Source: Maritimibacter harenae (GTDB lineage Bacteria; Pseudomonadota; Alphaproteobacteria; Rhodobacterales; Rhodobacteraceae). Taken from it: DNA of 64,000 nucleotides. The notes under the pieces were generated by a model, which saw nothing but the letters and a program-made list of their open reading frames with translations, did not search any database and was not told the DNA's origin. The stretch is taken from contig NZ_WTUX01000017.1 of assembly GCF_009882975.1 (NCBI RefSeq), forward strand, positions 262,641 through 326,640, read 5' to 3'. Positions 48,375 to 59,834 of the stretch are shown piece after piece; within the stretch, counting starts at the first letter, position 1, and each line of letters opens with the position of its first letter. The translations under genes and the position numbers were made by a program.

Positions 48375-50465
48375 ATGGTGAGTTCGAGCAGGATCCTCAC
48401 TGTATCATACGGCACGTTCAGCTGCACGCTGGAGGGATTCGACGATCCCTTCTCGACGATGCGCTCGATTGCCGAGTATTTCCGCGACCTTGCGGCCGAC
48501 GACCGGTATTTCGGGGCCGAGCCGCCGCAGCCGGATGCCGAGATGCTGCACCAGATCGCCGAGCGCGAGATCAAGCGCCGTGTCGAGGCGCAGGTGAGCG
48601 ACAACGGCGTCATTCTGCGCCAGGCGCAGGAAGAACCCAAAGCCGCGGCCGGTCTGCTCACCGGTGGTGCGGCCCGGACCGACACCCGCGACGACGCGAC
48701 CGCTGAGGAGGCCCGCCGGCAGGAGGCCGAGGCGGACGCCGAACGCCGCGCCGCACAGGCCGAGCGCGAGGCCGAGGAACGCCGCGCGGCCCGCGAGGCC
48801 GCCGAAGAGGCTGCGCGCCGCGAGGAAGAAGAGGCCGCGCGCAAGGCCGCCGAAGAGGAAGCCGCCCGCCAGGCGGAAGAGGCAGCCGCACGCAAGGCGG
48901 CCGAAGAGGCCGCGGAACAGGCGCGCCTCGAAGAGGAAGAGGCCCGCCGCGCCGCCGAGGAAGAGGCCGCGCGCCAGCGCGCCGAGGCCGAGGCGGAAGC
49001 CGCCACCAGCGAGCGCATCAGCCGTATCCACGCCGTCGTCGACAACACGACGGACGACGAGGCGGAGTACGACGACGATTACGCCGAGGACGAGCACGCC
49101 GAGGATTACTTCGGCGCGACGGCCGATGACGACGGGCTCGACGACATTCTCGAACAGGCGATGGTCGCCGAGGAAGAGGACGAGGCCGCGCCGACCGAAG
49201 CCGAGGCGGAGACAGCCGAGGACGAGGACGACGATATCTCGGCCATGCTGGACCGCCTGTCGGCCGAGGACGAAGACGACACCGCGCCTGAACCGGAAAC
49301 CACGCCGGAGCCTGCCGCGCGCGCGACCGACGAGGCGCCCGCGAAGCCCCGCCGCCCCGTGGCGCGCGTGGTGCGCGTGCGCCGTCCTTTCGGTCGTGAC
49401 GCCGAGACCACGCCGCGGCCCGCCGCCAACGCGCAAGCCGCCGACGAGACCGCCGAGGAGCCGGAGGATTTCACCGTTCCCGGCGACAGCACGCTCGACC
49501 CGGACGCCGAAGCCGCCCTCGCCGCCGAGCTGGCCGCCGTCGAGCGCGACTCGGGTGCGACCGAGTACGCGACCGATCTTGGCGAGGACGAGGACTGGTT
49601 CGAGGCGGACGAGACCGCGGAAGCCGAAGAGGCGTTCGAGGACGAGGACGACTGGGACGAGGACGATGCCCAGGACGACGACATCCAGCCGCGCGGACAC
49701 CGCAACGCCTTCGACGATGTCGACATGGGCGAAACCGACCGCGCCATCGACCGCATCCTCGAGAAGACCAACACGCAGCTCGCCTCCGGCGAAAGCTCGC
49801 GCCGCCGCAACGCGATCCAGCATCTCAAGGCGGCCGTGCAGGCCAAGCGCGCCGACAAGGACGAGGTGGACGACGCGCTCGAATCGATCGATCCGACGCC
49901 GCTGCGCGGAGACGATTACCGTGACGACCTCGCCCGCGTGGTCCGCCCGCGCCGCCCGCAGCAGGACGGGGGCAAGCCCAAGCGCCGCCTCGCGCCGCTG
50001 GTGCTGGTGTCCGAGCAGCGCATCGACGAAGACGACCGCGACGATGGCGAAACCATCGCCCGTCCGGCCGCGGCGACCCGCCCGGCCCGGCCCGTGCGCC
50101 CCGTGCGCCCGCGCCGCGTGGGCAAGTCCAACCTGGCCATGCAGGCCCGCAGCGAAGACGCGCAGGAAGACGAGGGCGAGGCCGCGAGCGCGGACATGTC
50201 CACCGGCTTCCGCGCCTTCTCGGCCGACCTGGGCGTTGAAGGGATCGAGGATGCGCTGGAAGCGGCGACCGCCTTCGTGACGCAGGAAGTGGGCCGCCCG
50301 TGGGCCACGCGTCCGCAGATCCTGTCGCTGGCCCTCGCCGTCACGCATGACGTCGACCGGGAAGAGGCGCTGGCGAGTTTCGCGCAGCTCCTGCGCTCGG
50401 GGGCGATCGAGAAGATCGACCGGGGCCAGTTCGTGCTGACCGAGAACAGCTTGTATTACGAGTGA
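48375..50465 (+). CDS. large, mostly disordered acidic protein of unknown function
   Basis: The 696-residue protein has a conserved-looking folded N-terminus (about 1-75: [19 protein letters not shown] then [21 protein letters not shown]). A strongly charged Ala/Glu/Arg coiled coil follows (about 105-215). Next come acidic disordered stretches (about 225-310 and 390-445) split by an Arg/Pro block ([18 protein letters not shown]). A second Arg/Pro block (about 570-590) precedes a folded C-terminus (about 615-696: [23 protein letters not shown]...[17 protein letters not shown]), possibly a winged helix. Roseobacter homologues are sometimes called CheA or lipoprotein, but no kinase, Hpt or lipobox is present. 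It has its own promoter region and a strong terminator. Confidence 0.85.
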   Translation: MVSSSRILTVSYGTFSCTLEGFDDPFSTMRSIAEYFRDLAADDRYFGAEPPQPDAEMLHQIAEREIKRRVEAQVSDNGVILRQAQEEPKAAAGLLTGGAARTDTRDDATAEEARRQEAEADAERRAAQAEREAEERRAAREAAEEAARREEEEAARKAAEEEAARQAEEAAARKAAEEAAEQARLEEEEARRAAEEEAARQRAEAEAEAATSERISRIHAVVDNTTDDEAEYDDDYAEDEHAEDYFGATADDDGLDDILEQAMVAEEEDEAAPTEAEAETAEDEDDDISAMLDRLSAEDEDDTAPEPETTPEPAARATDEAPAKPRRPVARVVRVRRPFGRDAETTPRPAANAQAADETAEEPEDFTVPGDSTLDPDAEAALAAELAAVERDSGATEYATDLGEDEDWFEADETAEAEEAFEDEDDWDEDDAQDDDIQPRGHRNAFDDVDMGETDRAIDRILEKTNTQLASGESSRRRNAIQHLKAAVQAKRADKDEVDDALESIDPTPLRGDDYRDDLARVVRPRRPQQDGGKPKRRLAPLVLVSEQRIDEDDRDDGETIARPAAATRPARPVRPVRPRRVGKSNLAMQARSEDAQEDEGEAASADMSTGFRAFSADLGVEGIEDALEAATAFVTQEVGRPWATRPQILSLALAVTHDVDREEALASFAQLLRSGAIEKIDRGQFVLTENSLYYE

Positions 50466-50492
50466 TCGGCACCCTTGTTGCCGAGCGTTAAG

Positions 50493-50518
50493 CGGGGCCC
50501 TCGTGGCCCCGTTTTTTC
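50493..50518 (+). terminator. intrinsic terminator after the disordered protein gene
   Basis: CGGGGCC and GGCCCCG pair around CTCGT, followed by TTTTTT, 28 bases past the stop. Confidence 0.88.
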
Positions 50519-50527
50519 ATGTCCGCC

Positions 50528-51343
50528 TCAGAGCCGCCGCGCGGAGACCATCGTTGCCGGGAACGGCACGCGCCACGTGCCCGCGCCCGCCCCGAATACC
50601 TCCCGCACCTGCCCGGTCATCGCGTCGCGGATGGCCGCGCGGGCCTCCGGGTCCTGGGCCTGGAGCAGCATCGCGGCGCGCACGGTGGCGGTTTCGAAGA
50701 TGTCGGGGAAATGCCCCGGATCGGACAATTCGAACGCCGCGTCGAGGTCGGCGAAGACCGGCGCGTCGAACCCGGCAGCCGCGAGCACGTCCGTCGCCGC
50801 CGAACGGCGCGAGAACAGGTGGAAATCGGGGGCCGGCGGGGCGCGTGACGGGTCGCCATGCGCCTTCATCGCGCCGAAGAAGACCTGGAAGGTGGGCGAC
50901 ACCTCGGCTTCGCGCCAGGACGTGAGGGCCGCGACGCCCCCGGGACGCAGGACGCGCGCGATCTCGGCCAGGGCTGCCGCCGGGTCCGGCAGATGGCCGA
51001 AGCCCACGTTGCACACCACCGCGTCGAACCGGTCGTCGGCAAAGGGAAGATCCGCCGCGTCGCCTTCCACGAAGTCCGCCTCCGGCACGTGGCGGCGCGC
51101 GCGGTCCAGCATGGCGGGTGAGAAATCGAGGCCCGTGACCTCCATCCCGGCATCGACAAGATGGCGCGTCGCGTTTCCGTGCCCGCAGCACAGGTCCAGG
51201 ACCGGCCCGGCGCCCGTCACCGCGGCGACGAGCGGCGGGATCAATTGGTCGGCGGCGGGAGCGAAGAGCGCGATGTAAGCGTCGGCGCGTCCGTCATCGG
51301 ACCATCCGGACTTCTCGGCGGCGGCAAAGTCGTCATAGTCCAT
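50528..51343 (-). CDS. class I SAM-dependent methyltransferase (UbiE-like fold)
   Basis: The 271-residue protein starts MDYDDFAAAEKSGWSDDGRADAYIALFAP. It carries VLDLCCGHGNATRHLV (SAM motif I, about 48-63), VTGLDFSPAMLDRAR and FDAVVCNVGFGHLPDPAAALAEIARVLRPGG. Substrate unknown. GGGAAAC precedes the ATG at 51343; a start 13 codons upstream is less likely. Confidence 0.85.
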   Translation of the reverse strand: MDYDDFAAAEKSGWSDDGRADAYIALFAPAADQLIPPLVAAVTGAGPVLDLCCGHGNATRHLVDAGMEVTGLDFSPAMLDRARRHVPEADFVEGDAADLPFADDRFDAVVCNVGFGHLPDPAAALAEIARVLRPGGVAALTSWREAEVSPTFQVFFGAMKAHGDPSRAPPAPDFHLFSRRSAATDVLAAAGFDAPVFADLDAAFELSDPGHFPDIFETATVRAAMLLQAQDPEARAAIRDAMTGQVREVFGAGAGTWRVPFPATMVSARRL

Positions 51344-51431
51344 CGGCCCGTTTCCCTTCCACGCAATGCCCGAGCATACCACAAGACAGGCAATCGGCAG
51401 AAGTGCGGCGGGACGGCCGCCCCCGAAACGC

Positions 51432-51455
51432 GAAGCGGGGCCTGACCGGCCCCGC
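51432..51455 (-). terminator. intrinsic terminator-like hairpin of the DUF2842 gene
   Basis: AGCGGGGCC and GGCCCCGCT form a 9-bp stem just past the DUF2842 stop; the T-run on the minus strand is short (TTCGCGTTTC). Confidence 0.6.
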
Positions 51456-51458
51456 TCT

Positions 51459-51689
51459 TCACGTCCCGTCGTCCTCGTCTTCCGGCGGGGCCGCGGCCAC
51501 GCCTTTGAAGAGGTTCTTGAACGGGAAGATCCAGACCACGCCCAGCACCACGAAGACGGCCAGCTCCACCAGCACGTTGTCGCGGCTCACGAGGTCGGCG
51601 AGGTTCACCGCGATGATGATCCAGATCGGCAGACCGACCACCAGCACGAAGATCGCCCAGCGCTTGCGGGCTTTGTGGGACAGGGCCAT
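51459..51689 (-). CDS. DUF2842 membrane protein
   Basis: The 76-residue protein has two spans (about 11-31 and 41-60) and an acidic tail, as in the alphaproteobacterial DUF2842 family. Function unknown. The start has AAGGAG nine bases upstream. It lies 29 bases downstream of purA and may share its transcript. Confidence 0.87.
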   Translation of the reverse strand: MALSHKARKRWAIFVLVVGLPIWIIIAVNLADLVSRDNVLVELAVFVVLGVVWIFPFKNLFKGVAAAPPEDEDDGT

Positions 51690-51718
51690 GTGCGTTCTCC
51701 TTCGCAGGGGCTACGCGA

Positions 51719-53014
51719 TCAGTCGGCGAACGGATCGGTTACGAGGATCGTGTCCTCGCGCTCCGGGCTCGTCGAGAGAAGCGCCACGGGGCATTCGATC
51801 AGCTCTTCGACCCGGCGCACGTACTTGATCGCCGCCGCAGGAAGGTCGGCCCAGCTGCGCGCGCCCTCGGTCGATTCGCTCCAGCCTTCGAGCTCTTCGT
51901 AGATGGGCTGGCAGCGCGCCTGCTCCTCGGCCGCCGTGGGGAGGTAGTCGAGCCGCTTGCCGTCAAGCTCGTAGGCCACGCAGATCTTCAGCGTCTCGAA
52001 CCCGTCGAGCACGTCGAGCTTGGTGAGGCAGATGCCGTTCATGCCCGAGATCGCGCAGGTCTGGCGCACGAGGGCGGCGTCGAACCAGCCGCAGCGGCGC
52101 TTGCGCCCGGTGGTGGTGCCGAATTCGTGGCCCCGTTCGCCCAGCCGCTGGCCGTCGTCGTCGAAAAGCTCGGTCGGGAACGGCCCCTCGCCCACGCGGG
52201 TGGTGTAGGCCTTCACGATCCCCAGCACGTAGTCGATGCCGCCGGGTCCCACGCCCACGCCGGTCGCCGCCTGCCCCGCGATCACGTTCGAGGAGGTGAC
52301 GAAGGGATAGGTGCCGAAGTCGATGTCGAGCAGCGCGCCCTGCGCCCCTTCGAAGAGGATGCGCTTGCCGGCCTTGCGCTGCTCGTTGAGCACCTTCCAG
52401 GCGGGCGCGGCGTATTGCAGGATCTCCGGGGCGATCTGCTTGAGCTTGGCGATCAGCGCCTCGCGGTCGATCTCTTCGACACCCAGCCCCTTGCGCAGCG
52501 GGTTGTGGTGCTGGAGCGCCCGGTCGACCCGCGCCTCGAGCGTCGCGTCGTCGGCGAGGTCGGCCACCCGGATCACCCGGCGCCCCACCTTGTCTTCATA
52601 GGCCGGGCCGATGCCACGCCCGGTGGTGCCGATCTTCGTGCCCTTCGATGCGGCCTCTTCGCGCGCCCGGTCGAGTTCGCCGTGGAACGGCAGGATGAGC
52701 GGGGTGTTCTCGGCGATCATCAGCGTCTCGGGGGTGATGTCGACGCCCTGCCCGCGGATCGTCTCGATCTCGGACACCAGGTGCCAGGGGTCCAGCACCA
52801 CGCCGTTGCCGATGACCGAAAGCTTGCCGCCGCGCACCACGCCGGAGGGCAGCGCGTGCAGCTTGTAGACATTGCCGTCGATGACGAGCGTATGGCCGGC
52901 GTTGTGCCCGCCCTGGAACCGGCAGATCACGTCGGCCCGTTCGCTGAGCCAGTCGACGATCTTACCCTTGCCCTCGTCACCCCACTGGGCACCCACGACA
53001 ACAACGTTGGCCAT
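51719..53014 (-). CDS. purA: adenylosuccinate synthetase
   Basis: PurA joins IMP and aspartate using GTP in AMP synthesis. The 431-residue protein starts [23 protein letters not shown] with the GTP P-loop, has [46 protein letters not shown] and [19 protein letters not shown] precedes the ATG. A longer open frame upstream does not encode PurA sequence. Confidence 0.97.
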   Translation of the reverse strand: MANVVVVGAQWGDEGKGKIVDWLSERADVICRFQGGHNAGHTLVIDGNVYKLHALPSGVVRGGKLSVIGNGVVLDPWHLVSEIETIRGQGVDITPETLMIAENTPLILPFHGELDRAREEAASKGTKIGTTGRGIGPAYEDKVGRRVIRVADLADDATLEARVDRALQHHNPLRKGLGVEEIDREALIAKLKQIAPEILQYAAPAWKVLNEQRKAGKRILFEGAQGALLDIDFGTYPFVTSSNVIAGQAATGVGVGPGGIDYVLGIVKAYTTRVGEGPFPTELFDDDGQRLGERGHEFGTTTGRKRRCGWFDAALVRQTCAISGMNGICLTKLDVLDGFETLKICVAYELDGKRLDYLPTAAEEQARCQPIYEELEGWSESTEGARSWADLPAAAIKYVRRVEELIECPVALLSTSPEREDTILVTDPFAD

Positions 53015-53243
53015 GCTTCTCTCCTGCGCTGAACCGGCCCCCGTATAGCGACCGCCGCGGGGACATGAAACAGGCTTTTCTGACGCGCCCGGGCGCGTGT
53101 TCGGCCTGCTTGCAGGACGGCCACGGGCGGCGTCCCGGCGCCGGCGGTTCCGGCCTGTCCCGGCCGGCGGGCGGGATCGGGGGTTGCGACCGCGCGCCGT
53201 TCCTCCTAGATAGCGCCATCGAAACACTGACACCGGAAGCCCC

Positions 53244-53633
53244 ATGGAAAACGTCCTTCTCGTCGTCCTTCTCCTGCTCGCGCTGTCGCTGATCGGCGTC
53301 GTGCTCCTGCAACGCTCCGAAGGCGGCGGGCTTGGCATGGGTGGTGGCGGCGGCGGCGGCGCGATGTCCGCGCGCGGCGCGGCCACGGCGCTGTCGAAGC
53401 TGACCTGGATCCTGGGCATCGCCTTCCTGGCCTGCTCGCTCGCGCTGACGATCATCTCGGCGCGCAGCACCGCGGACAGCTCGGTCACCGATCTGATCTC
53501 GACCCCGGCCAACGAACCGGCGGATGAGACGGCCCCGGCCGCACCGGCGCTTCCGGACGTCACCGACATGATGCCGTCGCAGTCGGGCGACCAGCCCACC
53601 GACGCTCCGGCCGCCCCGCCGCGCGCCGACTGA
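53244..53633 (+). CDS. secG: preprotein translocase subunit SecG
   Basis: SecG is part of the SecYEG channel. The 129-residue protein has two spans (about 2-22 and 53-72) with [33 protein letters not shown] between, and a Pro/Ala/Asp-rich tail (about 85-129). It is divergent from purA across 229 bases and lies upstream of pyrG, a frequent order. Confidence 0.94.
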   Translation: MENVLLVVLLLLALSLIGVVLLQRSEGGGLGMGGGGGGGAMSARGAATALSKLTWILGIAFLACSLALTIISARSTADSSVTDLISTPANEPADETAPAAPALPDVTDMMPSQSGDQPTDAPAAPPRAD

Positions 53634-53647
53634 ACCGATCTTCGCTG

Positions 53648-53678
53648 ACCCCGCCCGACCCGGGCGGGGCGCTTTCGC
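53648..53678 (+). terminator. terminator-like hairpin after secG
   Basis: CCCCGCCC and GGGCGGGG pair around GACCC, followed by CGCTTTC. The T-run is short, so some read-through to pyrG is possible. Confidence 0.6.
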
Positions 53679-53770
53679 ACCACTCTACAACCTGTTGATA
53701 GGCCGGAAAAACCGGCCACAGCATATTGCGGTTTGCTTGTCAGACAGCGGGGAATCGGCTATTCCGGAGT

Positions 53771-53841
53771 CCCGTGATGATGGGTTTTTGGGCCGGTGTC
53801 CGCGACACCCCCGAACCGCATCCAACCAAAAACATCACGGG
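53771..53841 (+). promoter_or_regulatory. long leader hairpin reaching the pyrG ribosome site
   Basis: CCCGTGATG (53771-53779) pairs with CATCACGGG (53833-53841). TTTTTGG (53785-53791) pairs with CCAAAAA (53826-53832) after a five-base bulge. GGTGTC-CGC-GACACC (53795-53809) caps it. The 3' arm runs into the G-run that serves pyrG 12 bases before the ATG. Confidence 0.55.
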
Positions 53842-53853
53842 GGCAGCCCTTTC

Positions 53854-55496
<1,643 letters not shown>

Positions 55497-55497
<1 letters not shown>

Positions 55498-55790
55498 TGG
55501 CGAAAGGATACTGGATCGGACGCGTCGACGTGCAGGACGACGAGGCTTACGGCGCCTACATCGCGGCCAACAAGGCCGCCTTCGACAAGTTCGGCGCGCG
55601 CTTCCTGGTGCGCGGCGGGCAGTTCGAAGCCCGCGAGGGCACGCCGCGCTCACGCAACGTCGTGATCGAGTTTCCCAGCTACGCCGACGCGATCGCCTGC
55701 TACGACAGCCCCGAATACCAGACCGCCAAGGCCCTGCGCGACCCGGTGTCGGAGGGCGACCTGGTCATCATCGAGGGCTACGACGCCTGA
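55497..55790 (+). CDS. DUF1330 family protein
   Basis: The 97-residue protein is a ferredoxin-like-fold DUF1330 member with KGYWIGRVDVQDDEAYGAYIAAN and RNVVIEFPSYADAIACYDSPEYQTAKALRD, the family's conserved region. Function unknown. It starts within the pyrG stop (TGATG), so it is translationally coupled. Confidence 0.9.
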
Positions 55791-55887
55791 GCGCGGGGCC
55801 GGGAACAACCTTGCCGCGCCGGGCGTAGATCCTGCACGATGGCGTGAAACGCTGGAAAGCGCGCCACGACCGGATTATGTGAGGATC

Positions 55888-56322
55888 ATGTTCGACCGAT
55901 TGATGAAATCGCTCTTCGGCGCACAGCCCGAAGAACTCCCCGCCGAGGACGCGCGCGTCGCGCTGACCGCGCTGCTCGTCCGTATCGCGAAATCCGATGG
56001 CCATTACGACGACGCTGAGCAGGACCAGATCCGCCAGATCGTCGCCGAGCGTTACGAGCTGACGCCGGAGCTCGCGCAGGATCTGATGTATCACGCCGCC
56101 GAGCTCGAGGCGCAGGCCCCCGACACGTTCCGCTTCACCGAGGCGATCAAGAACGCGGTGCCCTACGAGGATCGCAACAGCGTCGTCGCTGCCGCCTGGC
56201 GCGTGGTGATGGCCGACGGCGACCGCGCGGACGAGGAAGACGCGCTGATGCGGCTCATCGCCAAGTTCCTGGGTGTGTCCGACCGCGACTCCCACCTGGC
56301 GCGCCAACGCGCCGCGGGCTGA
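55888..56322 (+). CDS. TerB-like protein
   Basis: The 144-residue protein has the TerB fold: ALTALLVRIAKSDGHYDDAEQDQIRQIVAERYELT (about 27-61) and WRVVMADGDRADEEDALMRLIAKFLGVSD (about 107-135), each with an Asp-rich acidic loop that could bind metal. The tellurite link of the family name is historical; the cell role is unknown. I chose the ATG at 55888, after GAGG; a GTG three codons earlier is possible. Confidence 0.87.
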   Translation: MFDRLMKSLFGAQPEELPAEDARVALTALLVRIAKSDGHYDDAEQDQIRQIVAERYELTPELAQDLMYHAAELEAQAPDTFRFTEAIKNAVPYEDRNSVVAAAWRVVMADGDRADEEDALMRLIAKFLGVSDRDSHLARQRAAG

Positions 56323-56452
56323 CCGCGCTGCCCGATTTCCCGGCACTTTCCCCCACGGCAGCGCCCATGCGACGTCCGAAGGGTCAATCAATCATTGCAA
56401 ACAGCCCCGATGTCGTCCTTACTCGGGCCTTGCAACCATGTGACCAAATGTC

Positions 56453-57232
56453 GTGCAAACCGAGCAACCGCCCGTCATAGAAATCCGCGATCTGCACAAG
56501 AGCTTCGGCGCCCTCGAGGTGCTGAAGGGCGTGAGCCTTTCGGCCCCGCGCGGCCACGCGATCTCGCTCATCGGCTCGTCCGGCTCGGGCAAGTCGACGC
56601 TTCTGCGCTGCTGCAATCTTCTGGAGGACAGCCAGTCGGGCGAGATCCTTTTCGAGGGTGAACCGATCCGCTGGACCGGCACCGGCGCTCACCGCCGGCC
56701 CGCCGACCGGGCGCAGGTCACGCGTATCCGCACGAACCTGTCGATGGTGTTCCAGTCCTTCAACCTGTGGTCCCACATGACGATCCTCGAGAACGTCATG
56801 GAGGCGCCGATGACGGTGCTGGGCCGCCCCAGGGCCGAGGTCGAGGAGGCCGCGCGCGGCTATCTCGACAAGGTCGGCATCGGCGACAAGTGCGACGCCT
56901 ACCCGGCACAGCTTTCGGGCGGGCAACAGCAACGCGCGGCCATCGCGCGCGCGCTCTGCATGGAACCCAAGGCGCTGCTCTTCGACGAACCCACCTCCGC
57001 GCTCGACCCCGAGCTCGAACAGGAAGTGGTCCGCGTCATCAAGGCTCTCGCCGCCGAGGGACGCACGATGATCATCGTCACGCACGACATGCGCATGGCC
57101 CACGACGTGGCCGAACACGTGATCTTTCTCCACCAGGGCAAGATCGAGGAGGAAGGGCCACCCGAGGCGCTTTTCTCCAACCCCAAATCGGAACGGTTGC
57201 GGCAGTTCCTGTCCGCCACCGCGCCGGCATAA
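56453..57232 (+). CDS. amino-acid ABC transporter ATP-binding protein (HisP/GlnQ-type)
   Basis: The 259-residue ATPase has Walker A IGSSGSGKSTLLRC (about 40-53), Q-loop VFQSFNLWSHMT, signature LSGGQQQRAAIARAL (about 160-174), Walker B LLFDEPTSALDPEL and switch VTHDM. It energises the permease pair encoded at 58.0-59.7 kb and is closest to polar amino-acid importers. The start is GTG. It opens a binding-protein operon ending in the amidotransferase-ligase genes. Confidence 0.94.
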   Translation: MQTEQPPVIEIRDLHKSFGALEVLKGVSLSAPRGHAISLIGSSGSGKSTLLRCCNLLEDSQSGEILFEGEPIRWTGTGAHRRPADRAQVTRIRTNLSMVFQSFNLWSHMTILENVMEAPMTVLGRPRAEVEEAARGYLDKVGIGDKCDAYPAQLSGGQQQRAAIARALCMEPKALLFDEPTSALDPELEQEVVRVIKALAAEGRTMIIVTHDMRMAHDVAEHVIFLHQGKIEEEGPPEALFSNPKSERLRQFLSATAPA

Positions 57233-57256
57233 AGAACCAGCAAGGGAGCTACACTG

Positions 57257-57988
57257 ATGAAAAAAATCGTCCTTTCCGCCGCCGCGCTCGCGATGACCGC
57301 AGGCATGGCGATGGCCGAGAGCCATTCGATGACGGTGCGCATGGGCACCGAAGGCGCCTACCCTCCGTTCAACTACCTCAACGATGACGGCGAGGTCGAC
57401 GGTTTCGAGCGTGAGCTTGGCGACGCGATCTGCGAAACCGCCGAACTCACCTGCGAATGGGTGACGAACGAGTGGGATTCGATCATCCCGAACCTCGTTT
57501 CGGGCAACTACGACACGATCATCGCCGGCATGTCGATCACCGACGAGCGCGACGAGGTCATCGACTTCACGCAAGCTTACTTCCCGCCGGACCCCTCGGC
57601 CTTCGCCGCCATGTCCGACAGCTTCGACGGCACCGGCGTGATCGCGGCCCAGACCGGCACGATCCAGGCCAGCCACGTGGCCTCGATGGACGGCGCGCAG
57701 CTGGTCGAATACGCCACGCCGGATGAAACCATCGCGGCCCTGCGCAGCGGCGAGGCCGACGCGGTGCTCGCCGACAAGTCCTTCCTCGAGCCGATCGTCG
57801 CGGAAGACGCCGACCTGGTCTTCTCGGGCGGCGACGTCATGCTCGGCGGCGGTATCGGCATGGGCGTGCGCGAAAGCGACACCGAGCTCAAGGAAAAGCT
57901 CGACGCGGCCATCGCCAAGCTGAAGGAAGACGGCACCGTGAACACGCTCATCGAGAAGTGGTTCGACGGGATGGAAGCGCCCTATTGA
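57257..57988 (+). CDS. periplasmic amino-acid-type substrate-binding protein
   Basis: The 243-residue protein has a signal peptide ending AMA-ES (about residue 21). The family-3 solute-binding fold follows: VRMGTEGAYPPFNYLNDDGEVDGFERELGDAICE (about 28-61), SIIPNLVSGNYDTIIAGMSITDERDEVIDFTQAYF, and a Cys pair in CETAELTCEW. The ligand is probably a basic or polar amino acid or related amine; the exact one is unknown. A stable hairpin follows the stop. Confidence 0.92.
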   Translation: MKKIVLSAAALAMTAGMAMAESHSMTVRMGTEGAYPPFNYLNDDGEVDGFERELGDAICETAELTCEWVTNEWDSIIPNLVSGNYDTIIAGMSITDERDEVIDFTQAYFPPDPSAFAAMSDSFDGTGVIAAQTGTIQASHVASMDGAQLVEYATPDETIAALRSGEADAVLADKSFLEPIVAEDADLVFSGGDVMLGGGIGMGVRESDTELKEKLDAAIAKLKEDGTVNTLIEKWFDGMEAPY

Positions 57989-57998
57989 TCCGGACACG

Positions 57999-58018
57999 GG
58001 GCGGGCTTCGGCCCGCCC
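57999..58018 (+). other. intercistronic UUCG hairpin after the binding protein gene
   Basis: GGGCGGGC and GCCCGCCC pair around a TTCG loop. Such hairpins between a binding-protein gene and permease genes usually stabilise the upstream mRNA and lower permease expression. Confidence 0.6.
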
Positions 58019-58027
58019 TGACTTCCC

Positions 58028-58912
58028 ATGTTCGCAAGCTGCGCTGACCCAGAAACGCTGACGGGCCTCAACTGGCTGGCCTGTTACCTGACGAACGGCA
58101 AGCACCTGCTGTTCTACCAGTCCTTCGGGACTGTCATGCTCCTGCTCGTCATCACGGCCCCCGTCGCGCTCGCCTTCGGCTTTCTCGGCGCCAGCGCCGC
58201 GCGCTCGCACGTCGCGCCGTTTCGCTGGCTGGGCAAGAGCTACACCTCGATCGTGCGGGGCGTGCCCGACATCGCCTTCTTCCTCTTCTTCGTCATCGCG
58301 CTCGACCAGGCGTTCGAGTGGCTGCGCCACCAGGTGAAGTGCCCCGACTGGGGCCAGCCGATCCGCCAAGGGAGCGATTTCGTCGTGTGCGACGCGGCCA
58401 AGCTGCCGCTGTCGTCTTCGCCGCAATGGGTGCATGAGACCTACGGTTTCGCGCTCGCGGTCCTGACCTTCGCCATCGTCTTCGGCGCCTTCGCGGCGAA
58501 CGTGCTCTTCGGCGCCATGCGTTCGGTCCCGCACGCGCAGATGGAAACCGCCGAGGCCTATGGCTTCTCGTCACGCCAGGCCTTCTGGCGCATCCTCGTG
58601 CCGCAAATGTGGCTCTACGCCCTGCCCGGCCTGTCGAACCTTTGGATGATCCTCATCAAGGCCACCCCGCTTCTGTTCCTGCTTGGCGTCGAGGACATCG
58701 TCTACTGGGCGCGCGAACTGGGCGGTTCCAAGACCGCGCGTTTCTCGGACTATCCGCACGGCGACTGGCGCATGTGGTATTTCGGCGCGCTGCTCGTGTT
58801 CTACCTGCTGCTCACCAAGGTCTCCGAGGTAGCCCTCGACCGCCTCATGACCCGCCTCAGCCACGGCCAGGCGACCTCGGGCGGCGAAGCCCAGAGAAAG
58901 GCCGCCGCATGA
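58028..58912 (+). CDS. amino-acid ABC transporter permease (first)
   Basis: The 294-residue protein has about five spans and the EAA motif METAEAYGFSSRQAFWRILVPQ (about 178-199) that contacts the ATPase. It belongs to the HisQ/HisM group; an extra hydrophilic loop (about 105-135, with two Cys) is longer than usual. The next gene's ATG overlaps its TGA. Confidence 0.9.
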   Translation: MFASCADPETLTGLNWLACYLTNGKHLLFYQSFGTVMLLLVITAPVALAFGFLGASAARSHVAPFRWLGKSYTSIVRGVPDIAFFLFFVIALDQAFEWLRHQVKCPDWGQPIRQGSDFVVCDAAKLPLSSSPQWVHETYGFALAVLTFAIVFGAFAANVLFGAMRSVPHAQMETAEAYGFSSRQAFWRILVPQMWLYALPGLSNLWMILIKATPLLFLLGVEDIVYWARELGGSKTARFSDYPHGDWRMWYFGALLVFYLLLTKVSEVALDRLMTRLSHGQATSGGEAQRKAAA

Positions 58913-59715
58913 GCTGCTGGGAAACCATCGCGGATTACGGCCTGCGCTCGCTCGGCATCGGTGAAAGGCTCCTGCCGCGCTCCGACTTCACGCTGTGCCA
59001 GCAGTTCACCCTGATCGGGTCGGGCATGCTGTGGAACATCTACTTCGGCGTCCTGGCGCTGGCCTTCGGCTTCTTCCTGTCGATCGCGGTCGCGCTCGGA
59101 AAGGCGGCGCACAACCCGCTCCTGCGCAAGGCGGCGGAATGGTTCATCTTCCTTTTCCGCGGCTCGCCGCTCTTCATCCAGTTCTTCTTCGCATATTTCG
59201 CGTTCCTGTCGCTGAAATCGGTCCACCCCGTCTTCGACCCGTTCACCTCCGCCTGGCTCGGCGCGCTCATCGTGCTGTTTCTCAACACCTCCGCCTACGC
59301 CGGCGAGATCTTCTTCGGCGCGCTCAAGGCGATCCCCAAGGGCGACCTCGAGGCCGCGGATGCCTACGGCCTGATGGGCTGGAAACGCTTCCGCCGGATC
59401 ACCTTTCCCACCATGCTGCGCCTGGCCTGGCCCGCCTACACGAACGAGGCGATCTTCCTCTTCCACGCCACCGCGCTGGTCTTCTTCTCGGGCTTTCCCG
59501 CCTGGCAGCAACGCGGCGACGCGCTCTATTATGCCAGCTACTTCGCGGACAAGACCTTCAATCCCTTCGTCCCCTACCCGATCCTGGCCTTCTATTTCAT
59601 CCTGCTGACGCTCTGCGTGATCGGCGTCTTCGGCGCGATCAACCGGCGCCTGACGCGCCACCTCCCGCAGGACCGGCGGCCGAAGATGCGCCTGCGCCCC
59701 ATGCTGGTGCGCTGA
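58909..59715 (+). CDS. amino-acid ABC transporter permease (second)
   Basis: The 268-residue protein has about five spans and the EAA motif LKAIPKGDLEAADAYGLMGWKRFRRITFPT (about 140-169). It pairs with the preceding permease in the importer channel. The ATG overlaps the upstream stop (ATGA), so the two are made in equal amounts. A longer in-frame extension to the left runs through the first permease and is not real. Confidence 0.9.
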   Translation: MSCWETIADYGLRSLGIGERLLPRSDFTLCQQFTLIGSGMLWNIYFGVLALAFGFFLSIAVALGKAAHNPLLRKAAEWFIFLFRGSPLFIQFFFAYFAFLSLKSVHPVFDPFTSAWLGALIVLFLNTSAYAGEIFFGALKAIPKGDLEAADAYGLMGWKRFRRITFPTMLRLAWPAYTNEAIFLFHATALVFFSGFPAWQQRGDALYYASYFADKTFNPFVPYPILAFYFILLTLCVIGVFGAINRRLTRHLPQDRRPKMRLRPMLVR

Positions 59716-59813
59716 CCGGACACCTCGGTCGGGGGACGATTGCACCCCCCGCGCGATGCGCCCCCAAGACCCCGCTTGCCGCCCCGCCGGACCTCCGGTA
59801 GGCTCGCGCCAAA

Positions 59814-59825
59814 ATTTGATCAAAT
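59814..59825. promoter_or_regulatory. perfect 12-bp palindrome ATTTGATCAAAT
   Basis: The palindrome lies nine bases upstream of the amidotransferase ATG and is AT-rich in a GC-rich setting, as expected for an operator. The regulator is unknown. Confidence 0.45.
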
Positions 59826-59834
59826 CGAGGCATC

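Noticed and set aside
48664-50280. Long overlapping frames on both strands inside the 696-residue gene
   Set aside because: They arise from the biased codons of Ala/Glu/Asp tracts; only the 48375-50465 frame has coherent folded ends and a terminator.
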